Of a stretch of DNA of 64,000 nt, positions 45,080-56,500 are shown piece after piece. The stretch spans positions 107,486,615-107,550,614 of the forward strand of contig NC_134399.1 in the NCBI RefSeq assembly GCF_050003625.1, in the 5' to 3' direction. Under the pieces are notes generated by a model. That model was given only the letters and a program-made list of their open reading frames with translations, was not told the DNA's origin and did no database searches. Source of the stretch: Haematobia irritans. Taxonomy: Eukaryota; Arthropoda; Insecta; Diptera; Muscidae. Every line of letters begins with the position of its first letter. Positions within the stretch are counted from its first letter, which is position 1. Both the position numbers and the translations under genes were made by a program.

Positions 45080-46150
45080 CAACAATAATGAAATAAAATT
45101 TTTACAAAACTTTCTATAGAAATAAAATGTTGACAAAATTTTCTACAGAAATAAAATTTTGACAAAATTTTCTATAGAAATAAGTTTTTAACAATATTTT
45201 CTATAGATATAAAATTTTGACAGCATTTTCTATAGAAATAAAATTTTGACTAAACTTTCTAAAGAAATAAAATGTTGACAAAATTCTCTATTGAAATAAA
45301 ATGTTGACAAAATTTTCTATAGAAAAAAAATTTGACCAAATTTTCTATAGAAAAAAACTTTTGACAACATTTTCTAGAGAAAAAAATGACAACTTTTGCT
45401 ATAGAAATAAAATTTTGAAAAAGTTTCTATAGAAATAAAATTTTGACAAAATTTTCTATAGAAATAAAATTTTGACAAAATTTTCTATAGAAATAAAATT
45501 TTGACAAAATTTTCTATAGAAAGAAAATTTTTACAAAATTTTCTATAGACAAAAAAAAATGACAACATTTTCTACAGAAATAAAATTTTTACAAAATTTT
45601 CTATAGAAATAAAATGTTGACAAAATTTTCTACAGAAATAAAATTTTGACAAAATTTTCTATAGAAATAAGTTTTTAACAATATTTTCTATAGATATAAA
45701 ATTTTGACAGCATTTTCTATAGAAATAAAATTTTGACAAAACTTTCTAAAGAAATAAAATGTTGACAAAATTTTCTATAGAAAAAAAATTTGACCAAATT
45801 TTCCATAGAAAAAAACTTTTGACAACATTTTATATAGAAAAAAATGACAACTTTTGCTATAGAAATAAAATTTTGAAAAAGTTTTCTATAGAAATAAAAT
45901 TTTGACAAAATTTTCTATAGAAATAAAATTTTGACAAAATTTTCTATAGAAAGAAAATTTTTACAAAATTTTCTATAGACAAAAAAATTGACAACATTTT
46001 CTACAGAAATAAAATTTTTACAAAATTTTCTATAGAAATAAAATTTTGACATAATTGTTTATGGAAATAAAATTTTGACAAAATTTTCTTTAAAAATAAA
46101 ATTTTAACAAAATTTTCTATAAAAATAAAATTTTCTATAGAAAGAAAATT
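45080..46150. repeat. 29-bp minisatellite block 4, with a higher-order duplication
   Basis: About 35 units. 45100-45550 and 45590-46020 repeat the same order of variant units (for example the AAAAAAAATTTGACC and AAAAAATGACAAC variants), so a stretch of about 490 bp was duplicated as a block. Confidence 0.75.
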
Positions 46151-46182
46151 GGGTTTTAAATATAAATGTTGTGCTTCTAACG

Positions 46183-46396
46183 GTCATTTTCATGTATCTC
46201 CGTTAGACTTTAACTCCCAGTTAACAGAAAGTAAAATCGAAATAGCTTCTCTCCGGTTAACTTTTAAATGAAAAATTTTTAGCAGTTAAGTTCCTAACTG
46301 GCATATGGAATATGTAGACACGATGACAGACATGTCCATAGCACGGTTTAAAAGTTCGTTAGCTAACGTAGCACTAACGGAGCCTCCTGAAAATGG
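46183..46396. mobile_element. MITE, sibling of 36516-36727
   Basis: Ends TCATTTTCATGTATCTCCG and CGGAGCCTCCTGAAAATG are inverted. The interior aligns over the full length with the gene B intron copy. Confidence 0.65.
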
Positions 46397-46823
46397 GGGT
46401 AATATGTATATAGAAATTATTTGGAAATATGTTTTAATTTGGTTAAAATGCTAATTGAAAATTCCTTATACAACGATCTTCCGATGTAACTTCTTGGGAA
46501 TATTTATATTAAAAATTTCGCTGTGTAACATAACTTATGTCAAATGTTGATACTTGTGCTCAATTGATATGTACAGTCTGGAGTGAATGGCCTTGCGCAA
46601 TGTAATGCATATGCCTGATTTTCGGTGAGCTTATAAAACTTATTTTGATCGACTAATTTAATTTTCGGAGATATAAAACAATAAATTTAAGTGAATTGAA
46701 AACATTTGTTTAATGTCAAATTTGAAAATTCATGTAATTTCGTGATAAACATCAGGTTTTGAAACGGGTTATACATTCTTTTTATTTATTTATTTTGCAG
46801 TAAATCTCAATGAGAAAAAAGTG

Positions 46824-46830
46824 TATAAAA
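46824..46830 (+). promoter_or_regulatory. TATA box of the secreted orphan gene
   Basis: TATAAAA about 107 bases upstream of the ATG. Confidence 0.45.
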
Positions 46831-46930
46831 ATATTGGTCGTTACAGAAAAGTTAATCAAATAAATTTCAAGTTTATTGAGGTTTGCTCATATAACGATTC
46901 ACACAACACATTTTCGGATAAGTTTTTGTT

Positions 46931-47606
46931 ATGGCAGGCCAAAAGTCACTAGCAGCAACAACAGGTATTTTTATTCTTCTAACATTCTTTTATTTTATCT
47001 AAGACCAAAAAATATTTTTAATTTCTTCTTTAAGTCATATTGGTTATCATTTCCTTTATGGTCAGTAGAAATTATGCTTATGGCGTTGCTGAACCATTAA
47101 TGTTGGAATTAGCTAAACATTACAAGCATCTGGGTAGAACATCAACATGTGTTGCTGATCATTATCATGAAACTGGAATTCAACATGGTATAGAGCACGT
47201 CATGGATGAAAGTTTGCGATATATAAAACAACACATAGATCAAGCATCAAATGATGAACAATATTTTCAACTCATTAGTTTTGTCCTAAAGACTGCCAAT
47301 AGCTATGCTGCTAGAGTTCATCAAAAATGTACGAATGTTCCTGAAAACTTTACACCAAGGAATACACCATCGATAGGTTTGGGATTATCGGTTACCTCGC
47401 TAATGTTTGTGAGAATTGGTCATATGTTGGAGTGTATTGCTCATCATGGAAATTCAGCTGTACTTGATAGTGTGCCATTGTACATTGCTAAAATTGTTAT
47501 TGGAATCGCCTATGACAAAGGTCATTCAAATCTTGACATTATATATCGATATAATAAAGCCTTGGAATATGATTTGGGAGCATTATTGCCTGGATGCCGA
47601 CTCTAA
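46931..47606 (+). CDS. Secreted protein of unknown family (201 aa)
   Basis: Exon 1 46931-46964, exon 2 47035-47606, joined over a 70-bp intron (GTATTT to CTTTAAG), phase 1. The spliced N-terminus MAGQKSLAATTVILVIISFM is a signal peptide with likely cleavage near NYAYGVAEP. The mature part is helical and His-rich (KHYKHL, DHYHETGIQHGIEHV, HQKC, HMLECIAHHG) with four cysteines (CVADH, QKCTN, LECIA, PGCRL), enough for two disulphides. Unspliced translation stops after 23 codons, which supports the intron. I do not recognise the family. The position beside DUF725 genes and a His/Cys-rich secreted design suggest a lumenal or seminal protein (inference only). Confidence 0.7.
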
Positions 47607-48135
47607 AGCATCTTATAATAATAACAAAAAATAATTTATATTCGTTTTAAACAATTTAAAAATAATTTATTTCATAAATACAGAGAAATCTCGAAGAAAT
47701 AGACAGATGAACACTGTCCCCTTTTGAGAAATGTCGAATCAGGCCGTAGTATAGTAGTAGTAGTAGTATAATCTCGCCGAGTTGTCCTTTGTGAATAATT
47801 ACATAATCCGTAATTTAACAAATCGCTGGTTTATGGGAGACTTTGAAAGGTTTTGTTTCCACTTTGCACTCAAAAACAAGTAAGTAAAGTCTAAAGTCGG
47901 ACAGGGCCGACTATATTATACCCTGCACCACTATGTAGACAAACACTTGTGTTACCATCTCAACTGCTTCAAATTTGCTAGGAACTATATAAAGGTTTGC
48001 ATTTCCAGATACAAATTCTTTTAATGGAGACAATTTGTTGTACTTTTACAACAACTCAAGAATTAAAATTTTAATCACCTAACGCTCTGGGATGAAAGAA
48101 AATGTTAGTAAAACATTATACCCTGTACCATAGTA

Positions 48136-48385
48136 CACCCAGAGAAGGAATATGATCACCTCAAACATGTTTTAAGAGCAAAATGTTATTTTTGGGTGGT
48201 GACCATGTAACATGGTTTTCGCAACCATGTAATTTTCTCGGAAACCATGTATCTGATTTCGGCAAGCAGGTTATATTTGACGAGAAAATAACATTTTAGT
48301 GACAAACATGTTACATGGTCACCATACAAAGATAACATTATGCTCTTGAAACATGTTTGAGGTGATCATATTCCTTCTCTGCGTG
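48136..48385. mobile_element. Palindromic MITE (250 bp), complete
   Basis: Inverted ends of at least 37 bp start CACCCAGAGAAGG on the left and CACGCAGAGAAGG on the reverse of the right, continuing AATATGATCACC and TCAAACATG. TA flanks both sides (48134-48135, 48386-48387), as for Tc1/mariner-type insertion. Partial copies: 34316-34562 and 62178-62378. Confidence 0.8.
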
Positions 48386-48775
48386 TAGTGGTGAAGGGTA
48401 TACAAATATGGGAAATATGAAGCGAGAGAAATTTTAATGCAATTGTACAAAAGAGCATTTATGATTTATCAGGCGATACGTATGTATTCGAGATATAGGA
48501 CAATTTTAGTAATATTTACAATTTTTGCTATTCATCAGTGGCGATTTTACAAGGATATTGGTTAGTTCTCGCCAAGATATGTGGTAAAGTGTGGGTTGTG
48601 ATATATTATTTGGTCTAGTCGGGCGACTTGGAGCCTTATTTAGAACTTAACCGTTCTGTGGAAATTTTGGCATTACAGTGTGTAGGGTATGGCTAAGATA
48701 TGGGGAAATCATCACAGAATTTTGTGTAAAGTGTGCAAATTTTGGCCATATTTGTATAAACCGGAAAAACGGATA

Positions 48776-49393
48776 AAGGGTGATACGGTCAAAATTTTTC
48801 AATATAAACTTGACGTATTTCTTTCAATTTTGCATTTAAAAAACCTGAACACCCCTCATTTTGAAGGTGTGTGTGTAGAATATTGCTCCTATTTTGATTT
48901 TGGAATTCACTCTTCAGTTGTCAAAATGCCGTCCAAGCAAGAAGAGCAGCGTATCAAAATTTTGCTCGCGCATCGCGAAAATCCGAGCTACTCGCACGCA
49001 AAGCTGGCAAAATCGCTAAAAGTTGCCAAATCAACCGTTACAAATGTAATTAAAGTGTTTGGGGAACGTTTGTCGACAGCCAGGAAGTCTGGATCGGGGG
49101 GAAATCGAAAACCGGAAGCCGCTGAGACGACAAAGAGAGTTGCCGGTAGTTTCAAGCGAAACCCTAACCTCTCTCTCCGAGATGCCGCAAATAAGCTGGG
49201 TGTATCGTCAACAACCGTGCATCGAGCCAAAAAACGAGCCGGACTATCGACTTACAAGAAGGTAGTGACTCCAAATCGCGATGATAAACAAAATACGACG
49301 GCCAAAGCGCGATCCCGGAGGCTGTAGACGACGATGCTGACGAAGTTTGACTGCGTGGTAATGGACAAGCAGCTTCCGGGACAAGCAGGAATC
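48776..49393 (+). pseudogene. Truncated Tc1/mariner-superfamily transposase gene
   Basis: A 5' end GGGTGATACGGTCAAAAT and a leader of about 150 bp precede ATG 48926. The open part (48926-49327) reads MPSKQEEQRIKILLAHREN and contains two helix-turn-helix-like DNA-binding regions (LAKSLKVAKSTVTNVIKVF; AANKLGVSSTTVHRAKKRA). A TAG at 49325-49327 interrupts RRL. The frame then runs TTMLTKFDCVVMD before sequence is lost. The DDE/D catalytic domain is missing and a SINE1 head abuts the break. It is inactive. Confidence 0.75.
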
Positions 49394-49475
49394 GTGTTCC
49401 GTCGTAGCAGGAATCGAACCTACGACCTTGTGTATGCAAGGCGGGCATGCTAACCATTGCACCACGGTGGCTCCC
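49394..49475 (-). mobile_element. SINE1 head, reverse, truncated
   Basis: The complement of GGGAGCCACCGTGGTGCAATGG through the B-box; the body is absent. It joins a broken transposase to R153a. Confidence 0.75.
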
Positions 49476-49590
49476 ACAGCTATATCTAAATCTGAACCGA
49501 TTTTTTCCAAAATCAATAGCGAATGTCTTTGGTCCAAAAAACGACCCTATGCCAAATTTGAGGACTTTGCGCACAAAAATACATGAACAG

Positions 49591-49621
<31 letters not shown>

Positions 49622-49910
49622 GACATCGCTAAATCGACTCAGAATTTAATTCTAAGACGATCGGTATACTAAATAATGGGTCTCATACGTTTCCTTCTTG
49701 TTAAGAAATTCTGAACTATTTCACCAAATAGTTCAGACATAGTTAGACACGAAGTTAGTAATTCTTTATGTTTCATTTTAGTATAATTTTTCACCTTTTT
49801 TAGTTTATGAAACTAACGTACGCAAAAAATTATTAAACTCGCGGAAATTTTCCTAAATCATAACAATTGCTTGAGCTAAAATATAATTAAATTGACTTTA
49901 GTGTCATATA

Positions 49911-51530
49911 CACTGAAAAAAATATTTACGTGTTATTAAAGATTACGTAAACTCATGCACAATTTACACACTATTAAGGACAAATTTCTTTAAAATAATA
50001 AAATTTTAACTAAAAGAAATATTATAATCTTTGCTTCAAAAATTGTTTTCATTAAATTTAGGACACACATTTTGAAAATTTGCGTCCCTTCGTTAAAGTT
50101 GCATGTCTTTAAACTAAGGCAAATTTTCCTTAAAGTAAAGAAACACATTTTTAATTTAAAGAAATCGTCCTTAAATTAACTGAAATATTGAATCTTTAGA
50201 TCTTAGATAAAAACGCTTCAAATATAGACTATGATTTATTTTGAGGATTTACCATCTTTGGTTTAAAGTTTTTTTTTTGTTTGGAATTAAGAAAATATTT
50301 TTTACATCGAAGTATCCGTCATAATTTGGATTTTTAAACTGGCATTTGTTTGTACGTGAATAGCTTTATTAATAAACCTGAAAAATAGAATGAAAATTTG
50401 ATAAATGAGATCTGTATCCTTATTTTAATTTTATAGATCCTAGATTTAAAGCCAAATAGGTCGCAACAAAATTTCCTTATTTTAAAGAACCCGCATCTTT
50501 GGCTCGGAATCAACACCAAAATCCTTAATGGAAGGTCAAAATCTTGAGATCCAAGTAAACTTTTTTTGAGTGTAGAGTTCACATTTTTGAGTTGGATATG
50601 ACATCATTTCTTGTCAGCTACCCATGTATGGGTCAGTCTGGGTATTTTTTATTTGACGGATACTTCGAAGTATCCGTCATAATTTGAATTTTTAAACTGA
50701 CATTTGTTTGTACGTGAATAGCTTTATTAATATACCGGAAATAGAATGAAAATTCGATAGATGAGATCTGTATCCTAATTTTAATTTATAGATCCTAGAT
50801 TTAAAGCCAGATAGATCGCAAAAAATTTCCTTATTTTAAAGAACCCGCATCTTTGACTCGGTATCAATACTAAAATCCTTAAAGGAGACCAAAAACTTGG
50901 ATCCAAAAATTTCGACCTTCCCTTAAGGATTTTGGTTTTGATTCCGAGCCAAAGATGCGGCTCCTTTAAAATATAGAAATTTTTTAGCGACCTATCTGGC
51001 TTTAAATCTAGGATTAAAAATCTAGGGTTAAAATTAAAATTAGGATACAGATCTCATTTATCAAATTTTCATTCTCTTCTCGCGGTTTATTAATAAAGGT
51101 ACTCACGTACAATCAAACGCCAGTATAAAAATCCAAAGTATTACGGATACTACAAAGTAAAAAACGTTTTCTTAATTCCAAAGAAACTTTAAATCAAAGA
51201 TTCTAAATACTCAAAATAAGTCATAGCCTATATTTGAAGCGTTTTTATCTTGAATCTGATTATTCAATATTTCAGTTCATTTAAGGAAGAATTCGTAAAA
51301 TCAAAAATGGGTTTCTTTACTTTAAGGAAAGACATGCGACTTTAACAGAGGGATGCAAATTTATAAAATTTGTGTCCTAAATTTAATGAAATTTTGCAGC
51401 AAAGATTATAGACTTTATTTTAATTAAAATTTCATTATTTTAAAGAAATTTGTCCTTATTTTTTTGTAAATTACGCATCCTCAAACGTAGGTTACGTAAT
51501 CTTTAATATCACATAAATATTTTTGCAGTG
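49911..51530. mobile_element. Long-inverted-repeat element (about 1.6 kb)
   Basis: Ends CACTGAAAAAAATATTTACG and the reverse of AAATATTTTTGCAGTG. The arms (about 49911-50640 and 50690-51530) are reverse complements over several hundred bases with small gaps. The centre is a perfect 24-bp palindrome at 50655-50678 (half-site GACGGATACTTC). The transcript would form a long hairpin. No protein is encoded. Confidence 0.65.
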
Positions 51531-51538
51531 CAGCTGTT

Positions 51539-51640
51539 ATAAGAGTTACGTAGCCCAGTGGATAGTGTGTTGGCTTACAAAATGTATGGTCCGCGTTCGG
51601 TTCTCCGTCCAGGCGAAAAGTAAAATTAAACAAAATAAAA
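51539..51640 (+). mobile_element. tRNA-like module (SINE2), best copy
   Basis: TACGTAGCCCAGTGGATAG (A-box region), then GTCCGCGTTCGGTTCTCCG (altered B-box) and an AAATTAAACAAAATAAAAA tail. It sits directly at the edge of the inverted-repeat element. Confidence 0.6.
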
Positions 51641-51659
51641 AATTATAAAATCTAAAATT

Positions 51660-52385
51660 CTTCTTCATTGTTCATTTACGTGATATTAAAGTTTACGCAA
51701 CCTAAATTTTAGGATGTGCAATTTACAAAATATTAAGGACAAATTTCTTTAAAATAGTACAAATTTAATTAAAATAAAGTTTGCTCCAAAATTTCATTTT
51801 CTATTAAATTTAGGACACAAATTTTGGAAATTTGGCAATTTTTTGTCAAAGTAAAGAAACAAAACTTAGACTTATTTTGAGGATTTAGCATCTTTATTTT
51901 AAAGTTATTTTGGAATTACTTTGAAGTATCGGTTCGGTTAAGTTAGGTTCGGTGGCAGCTCGATATATCAGGCTCAGACTATTCAGTCCATTGTGATACC
52001 ACAGTGGTGAACTTCTCTCTCTTTTCACTGTGTGCTGCCCGATTCCATGTTAAGCTCAATGACAAGGGACCTTCGTTTTATATCCGGGTCCGAACGGCAT
52101 TCCACATGGCAGTGACACCACTTAGAGAAGCTTTGTAACCCTCAGGAATGTCCCCAGCATTACTGAGATGGGATAATCCACCGCTGAAAAACTTTTCGGT
52201 GTTCGGTCGAAGCAGGAATCGAACCCACGACCTTGTGTATGCAAGGCGGGCATGTTAACCATTGCACCACGGGGGCTCCCATCTGATTATGATTTGGACT
52301 TTTAAACTGGCATTCGGAATCAATACCAAAATCCTTAAGGAAGGTCAACATCTTTGGATTCAAGTAATTTTTTTCTATGGTGGTG
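51660..52385. mobile_element. Partial copy of the long-inverted-repeat element, split by SINE1
   Basis: 51660-51930 and 52281-52385 match one arm of 49911-51530 (TATTAAGGACAAATTTC; TTTAAACTGGCATT). The SINE lies between TTGAAGTATC and ATCTGATTATG. Confidence 0.55.
51931..52280 (-). mobile_element. SINE1, full length, reverse
   Basis: Tail TTAGGTTCGGTGGCAGC at the left, and head complement (GGCGGGCATGTTAACCATTG, GGGGGCTCCC) at the right. Confidence 0.8.
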
Positions 52386-53184
52386 GGTATAAAAAAGTAT
52401 ATTTAGTACTCATAAATATTTTTTATAGATTTTATTGATACAAGATGTACATACATAAATTAAAAATATAACAAATAACAAAATTAATAAAGGGTACGAT
52501 TAATCTGCATCGAATTTTGAGCAAAAATGGGAAAGGTGTGTCTTATTTTTTTAATTTTCGAACATTTTGAAAATATTTTTGATTATTTTTTTATTTAAAG
52601 AAGGCAATAGCATCTTATTTCGAAACTTTCCAAGTTAGTACACATGAAAAAATATATGTATGAGTAAATATAGCTTATGCTACTAGTTTTTAATAAAAAG
52701 GATATTGCACCAAAATATTGATTCCACCTAAGTGGAAATCAATACCGTATTATTGTATAGGGAAACAACATAAAAAAGAAGCAAAGTCAAAAATTAATTA
52801 AACATATATAAAAATATAAAATTTATACAAAATATGGTGATTCGCATAGTTTCTCGTTTTCTGCAAAAAATATAAAAATTAATTATTTTACTCTTCACAT
52901 TTATCTAAGAAATAAATTACAAGCGGATAATAAGAAAGTCTATCGATTTTTTTCTGTTTGTTTTCTCATATTTCGTTTAAATACTATAAAAATATTAATG
53001 AAACAAAATATATTATAATAATTAAATATTAAAATGCATTTAATTTTTCGTTTATTTTTTATATGAGTAACAATTTCCGTTTTAATTATTTTTCTTTTCA
53101 TTATTTTTGAATTTATTATAATTCAAAATTCCTCTCTCCTCTTCGGAAAAAGATGAATTGCTTGCATTTTCCTCTCTTGCTAAA
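52386..53184. other. 3' flank and likely 3' UTR of the forked-like gene
   Basis: Very AT-rich. AATAAA on the minus strand at 53051-53056 is about 130 bases past the stop and is a good polyadenylation candidate. Confidence 0.45.
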
Positions 53185-53524
53185 TTAAATTAAACTCAGT
53201 CTGCTATTGGTTTTTCTCAATTGAGCACGCCATGGTATAATATTTTCATTGTCCTCCTCGTCTTGTTGTTGATGCTGGCGTTGTTGATTGTCCCCATTGC
53301 CTTGTTGGTGAGCACCATCACCGTTTACTGATCTATTGTCGGCATGTCCGTTTTGTTGGTTGCCATTTTGTAAATAGCCATTTTCCTTGTTACCATGACT
53401 GGAGACAATTTCTGTGGCACAGGATACCATGGATATGTTATCAATGGAAACTGCTCGATTTTTCATACGCCAAGTGTCTGCAACCCGATTATTTTCTTCA
53501 ACCTTGGGTGTATAGACAGCAGCT
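53185..53524 (-). CDS. f: Last exon of the forked-like gene
   Basis: The acceptor CCACCTCAG at 53525 supplies the third base of the split Lys codon. 112 codons and a stop. QNGNQQNGHADN and QQRQHQQQDEE low-complexity stretches precede the conserved PWRAQLRKTNS end. Confidence 0.75.
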
Positions 53525-56500
53525 CTGAGGTGGCAAGGAGTAAAATATTGAAATGGGAAGGGAAAAGGAAATAGTTAAATTCAATTCAAATAAAGCAATT
53601 TATTTTATTTTAATTTATTATTTTAATTAACCATTTTTAGGGTATTTAAATTTAAAATAATCTATATATATAAAATAAACATTTTTGGTATCGGATGGGA
53701 GACCCCCTTTGCCCAACTTTTTGTAAATTGGATTTGCTTAAAATTTTCTGGGAAGATTGAGTGTTGCGTCTATATAAAGATCCATTACTTTATTTTTCGA
53801 TATTTTGTCGGAGAAAGGTCCTCCCTTCACTGAAAAAACAGTGAACCCACCAGGAAGAAAACTTTTGGTTAAATTTAGAAAATTTTGAATATTTTTAGAA
53901 AATTTTAACTAAACACTATTACAAACGCTGGCATCATGCCGATATCACAAGAATGAGTAAATATTTTTCGACAAATTTAAGAAAATTTATTAGACATAAA
54001 TATTTTTTTTCACTTGTTAAAGAAAATTTTGTAGTTTGAAAGAAAAAATTGGGGTTCAAAATAGCAAGCATGTCTTTAGTAACATACGAAGTTCATGATG
54101 GACGCATTTGTAGTAAAATTTACAAATTTGAAGAAATGATAAACTATCTTGTGAGAAGTACGAATTTAGTAAATCTTTATACTGCATTTTTGTATAATTT
54201 TTCCTCGTTTTTTAGTCCATTTAACTAACGTACGCAAAAAACAAGTATATACGGCCGTAAGTTCGGCCAGGCCGAAGCTTATGTACCCTCCACCATGGAT
54301 TGCGTAGAAACTTCTTCTGAAGACTGTCATCCAAAATCGAATTACTTGGGTTGCGGTATCACTTGCCGATGTCAAGGTATCTTAAAACTTCCTAACACCG
54401 TCTTCTAAATTGCAAGATAGTCCATATGTGGTATATATTAAACTAAAAAAGGCCGATTAAATACATATATAATTAAGTTTGACAAAATTTTCTATAGAAA
54501 TAAAATTTTGATAAAAGTTTCTATAGAAATAAAATTTTAACAACATTTCCTATAGAAGTAAAATTTGGAGAAAATTTTATATAGAAATAAAATTTTGCCA
54601 AAATTGTCTATAGAAATAAAATTTTGTCAAAATTTTCTATAGAAATAAAATTTTGTCAAAATTTTCTATAGAAATAAAATTTTGTCAAAAATTTCTATAG
54701 AAATAAAATTTTGACAAAATTATCTATAGAAATAACATTTTGACAAAATTTTCTATAGCAATAAAATTTTGACAAAATTTTCAATAGAATTAAAATTTTG
54801 ACAACATTCTTTATAGAATTAAAATTTTGACAACATTTTCTATAGAAATATAATTTTGCCACAATTTTCTATAGCAAAAAATTCTAACAAAATTTTCTAT
54901 AGAAATATAATTTTGCCAAAATTTTCTATTGAAATAAAATGTTGACAAAATTTTCTATAGAAATAAAATTTTGACAAAATTTTCAATAGAATTAAAATTT
55001 TGACAATATTCTCTATAGAATTAAAATTTTGGCAAATTTCAAACGGATCGGATGAATTTTGCTTCTCCAAAAGGCTCCGAAGATTAAATATAGGGAACGG
55101 TTTATATGGGGGCTATATATAATTATGGACCGATATGGACCATTTCTTGCGTGTTTGTTAGAGACCACATACTAACACCACGTTCCAAATTTCAACCGGA
55201 TCGGATGAATTTTGCTCCTGGAAGAGGTTCCGGAGGTCAAATCTGGGGATCGGTTTATATGGGGGCTATATATAATTATGGACCGATATGGACCAATTTT
55301 TGCATGGTTGTTAAAGATCATATACTTACACCATGTACCAAATTTCAGCCAGATCGGATGAAATATGCTACACTTATAGGATCCGCAAGCCAAATCTGGG
55401 AGTCCGTTTATATGGGGGCTATACGTAAAAGTGGACCGATATGGCCCATTTGCAATACCATCCGACCTACATCAATAACAACTACTTGTGCCAAGTTTGA
55501 AGTCGATAGCTTGTTTCGATGGATGGATGGACATGCTTAGATTGACTCAGAATTTCACCACGACCCAGAATATATATATACTTTATGGGGTCTTAGAGCA
55601 ATATTTCGATGTGTTACAAACGGAATGACAAAGTTAATATACCCCCGATCCTATGGTGGAGGGTATAATTATTAGAGTAAAGGAAACTTTATCCAACCAT
55701 AATAATTCCATGAACTAAAATAAAGTTAAATTGCCTTTAGTGAAATAGAGAGTTCATTTCTTTTTGAGTGTTTGCTCGACTTTGGTTTTAAACTACAGTG
55801 AAAAAACTAAGCTTCTCCGATTTATTTGAAATTTACAGTGGTCGTAGAAAGGGGTTGTGAAATCGGTATAGGGTACCTAGTTTTTTGATATTTGAACAGC
55901 GAAGAGGGCCTCCCCTTGCCGCGCATAATAATCTCCTAAATCCCTTAAATGTTTTGCGATATTTTTCAGGGAAGGTTTCCGATATTTGATCTGGAAGGAA
56001 AGATCCACCTTGCGCGGCTTTTTAAAAAAAATTAAAGAACAGGGGGCCCCCCTTACGCGGCATTTTGAAAAGTCCCCTAATAATCCTAATAATCCTAAAT
56101 GTTTTGCGATATTTTTCAGGGAAGGTTTGCGATATTCAATCGGGAAGGAAAACTCCTCCTTTTTAAAAAAAGTTTTTCAATTTTCAGTTAAGTATACTCA
56201 TAGAAAAAATCATGCACGGCGTGCTAATTTCAAAACGATTCGTTCATGAAAGTGAATCAACACACATGTGGTGTCAAACGGAGAACAGGCGGTGTCAATC
56301 TGACAACGATAAAATGACACCATGCGTTGTCAAAACAACAACCAGCATTCATGATCTGAAGACGTTATTGTTACGATTTTATAAACAAAATTAAAAAAAA
56401 AATATTTCCGCTACCGTGACTCGAACCTGTGTTTTCTGCACCATACGCATTAATAGTCACCTTAGCACATTGCACCACCGAGGGAGTTGCCATAATAACG

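Larger units (their letters stand above)
47876..49700 (+). repeat. R153a element, plus-strand, broken by three insertions
   Basis: The leader (AAAGTCGGACAGGGCCGACT, TATTATACCCTGCACCAC) is at 47890-47930. Units continue with gaps. The (ACAGACAGACGGACGG) tail is near 49590-49625. It is interrupted by a MITE (48136-48385), a Tc1/mariner-superfamily fragment (48776-49393) and a SINE1 head (49394-49475). Confidence 0.65.

Noticed and set aside
49164..49574. 136-codon minus-strand frame
   Set aside because: It spans antisense transposase sequence, a SINE1 head and R153a. It is a chimera of three repeats and not a gene.
56212..56394. Paired plus-strand frames at 43850 and 56212 reading SKRF..HESESTHMWCQTENRRCQSDNDKM
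   Set aside because: The shared frame reflects DNA identity of two MITE copies. There is no start context, and one copy is interrupted by a SINE.
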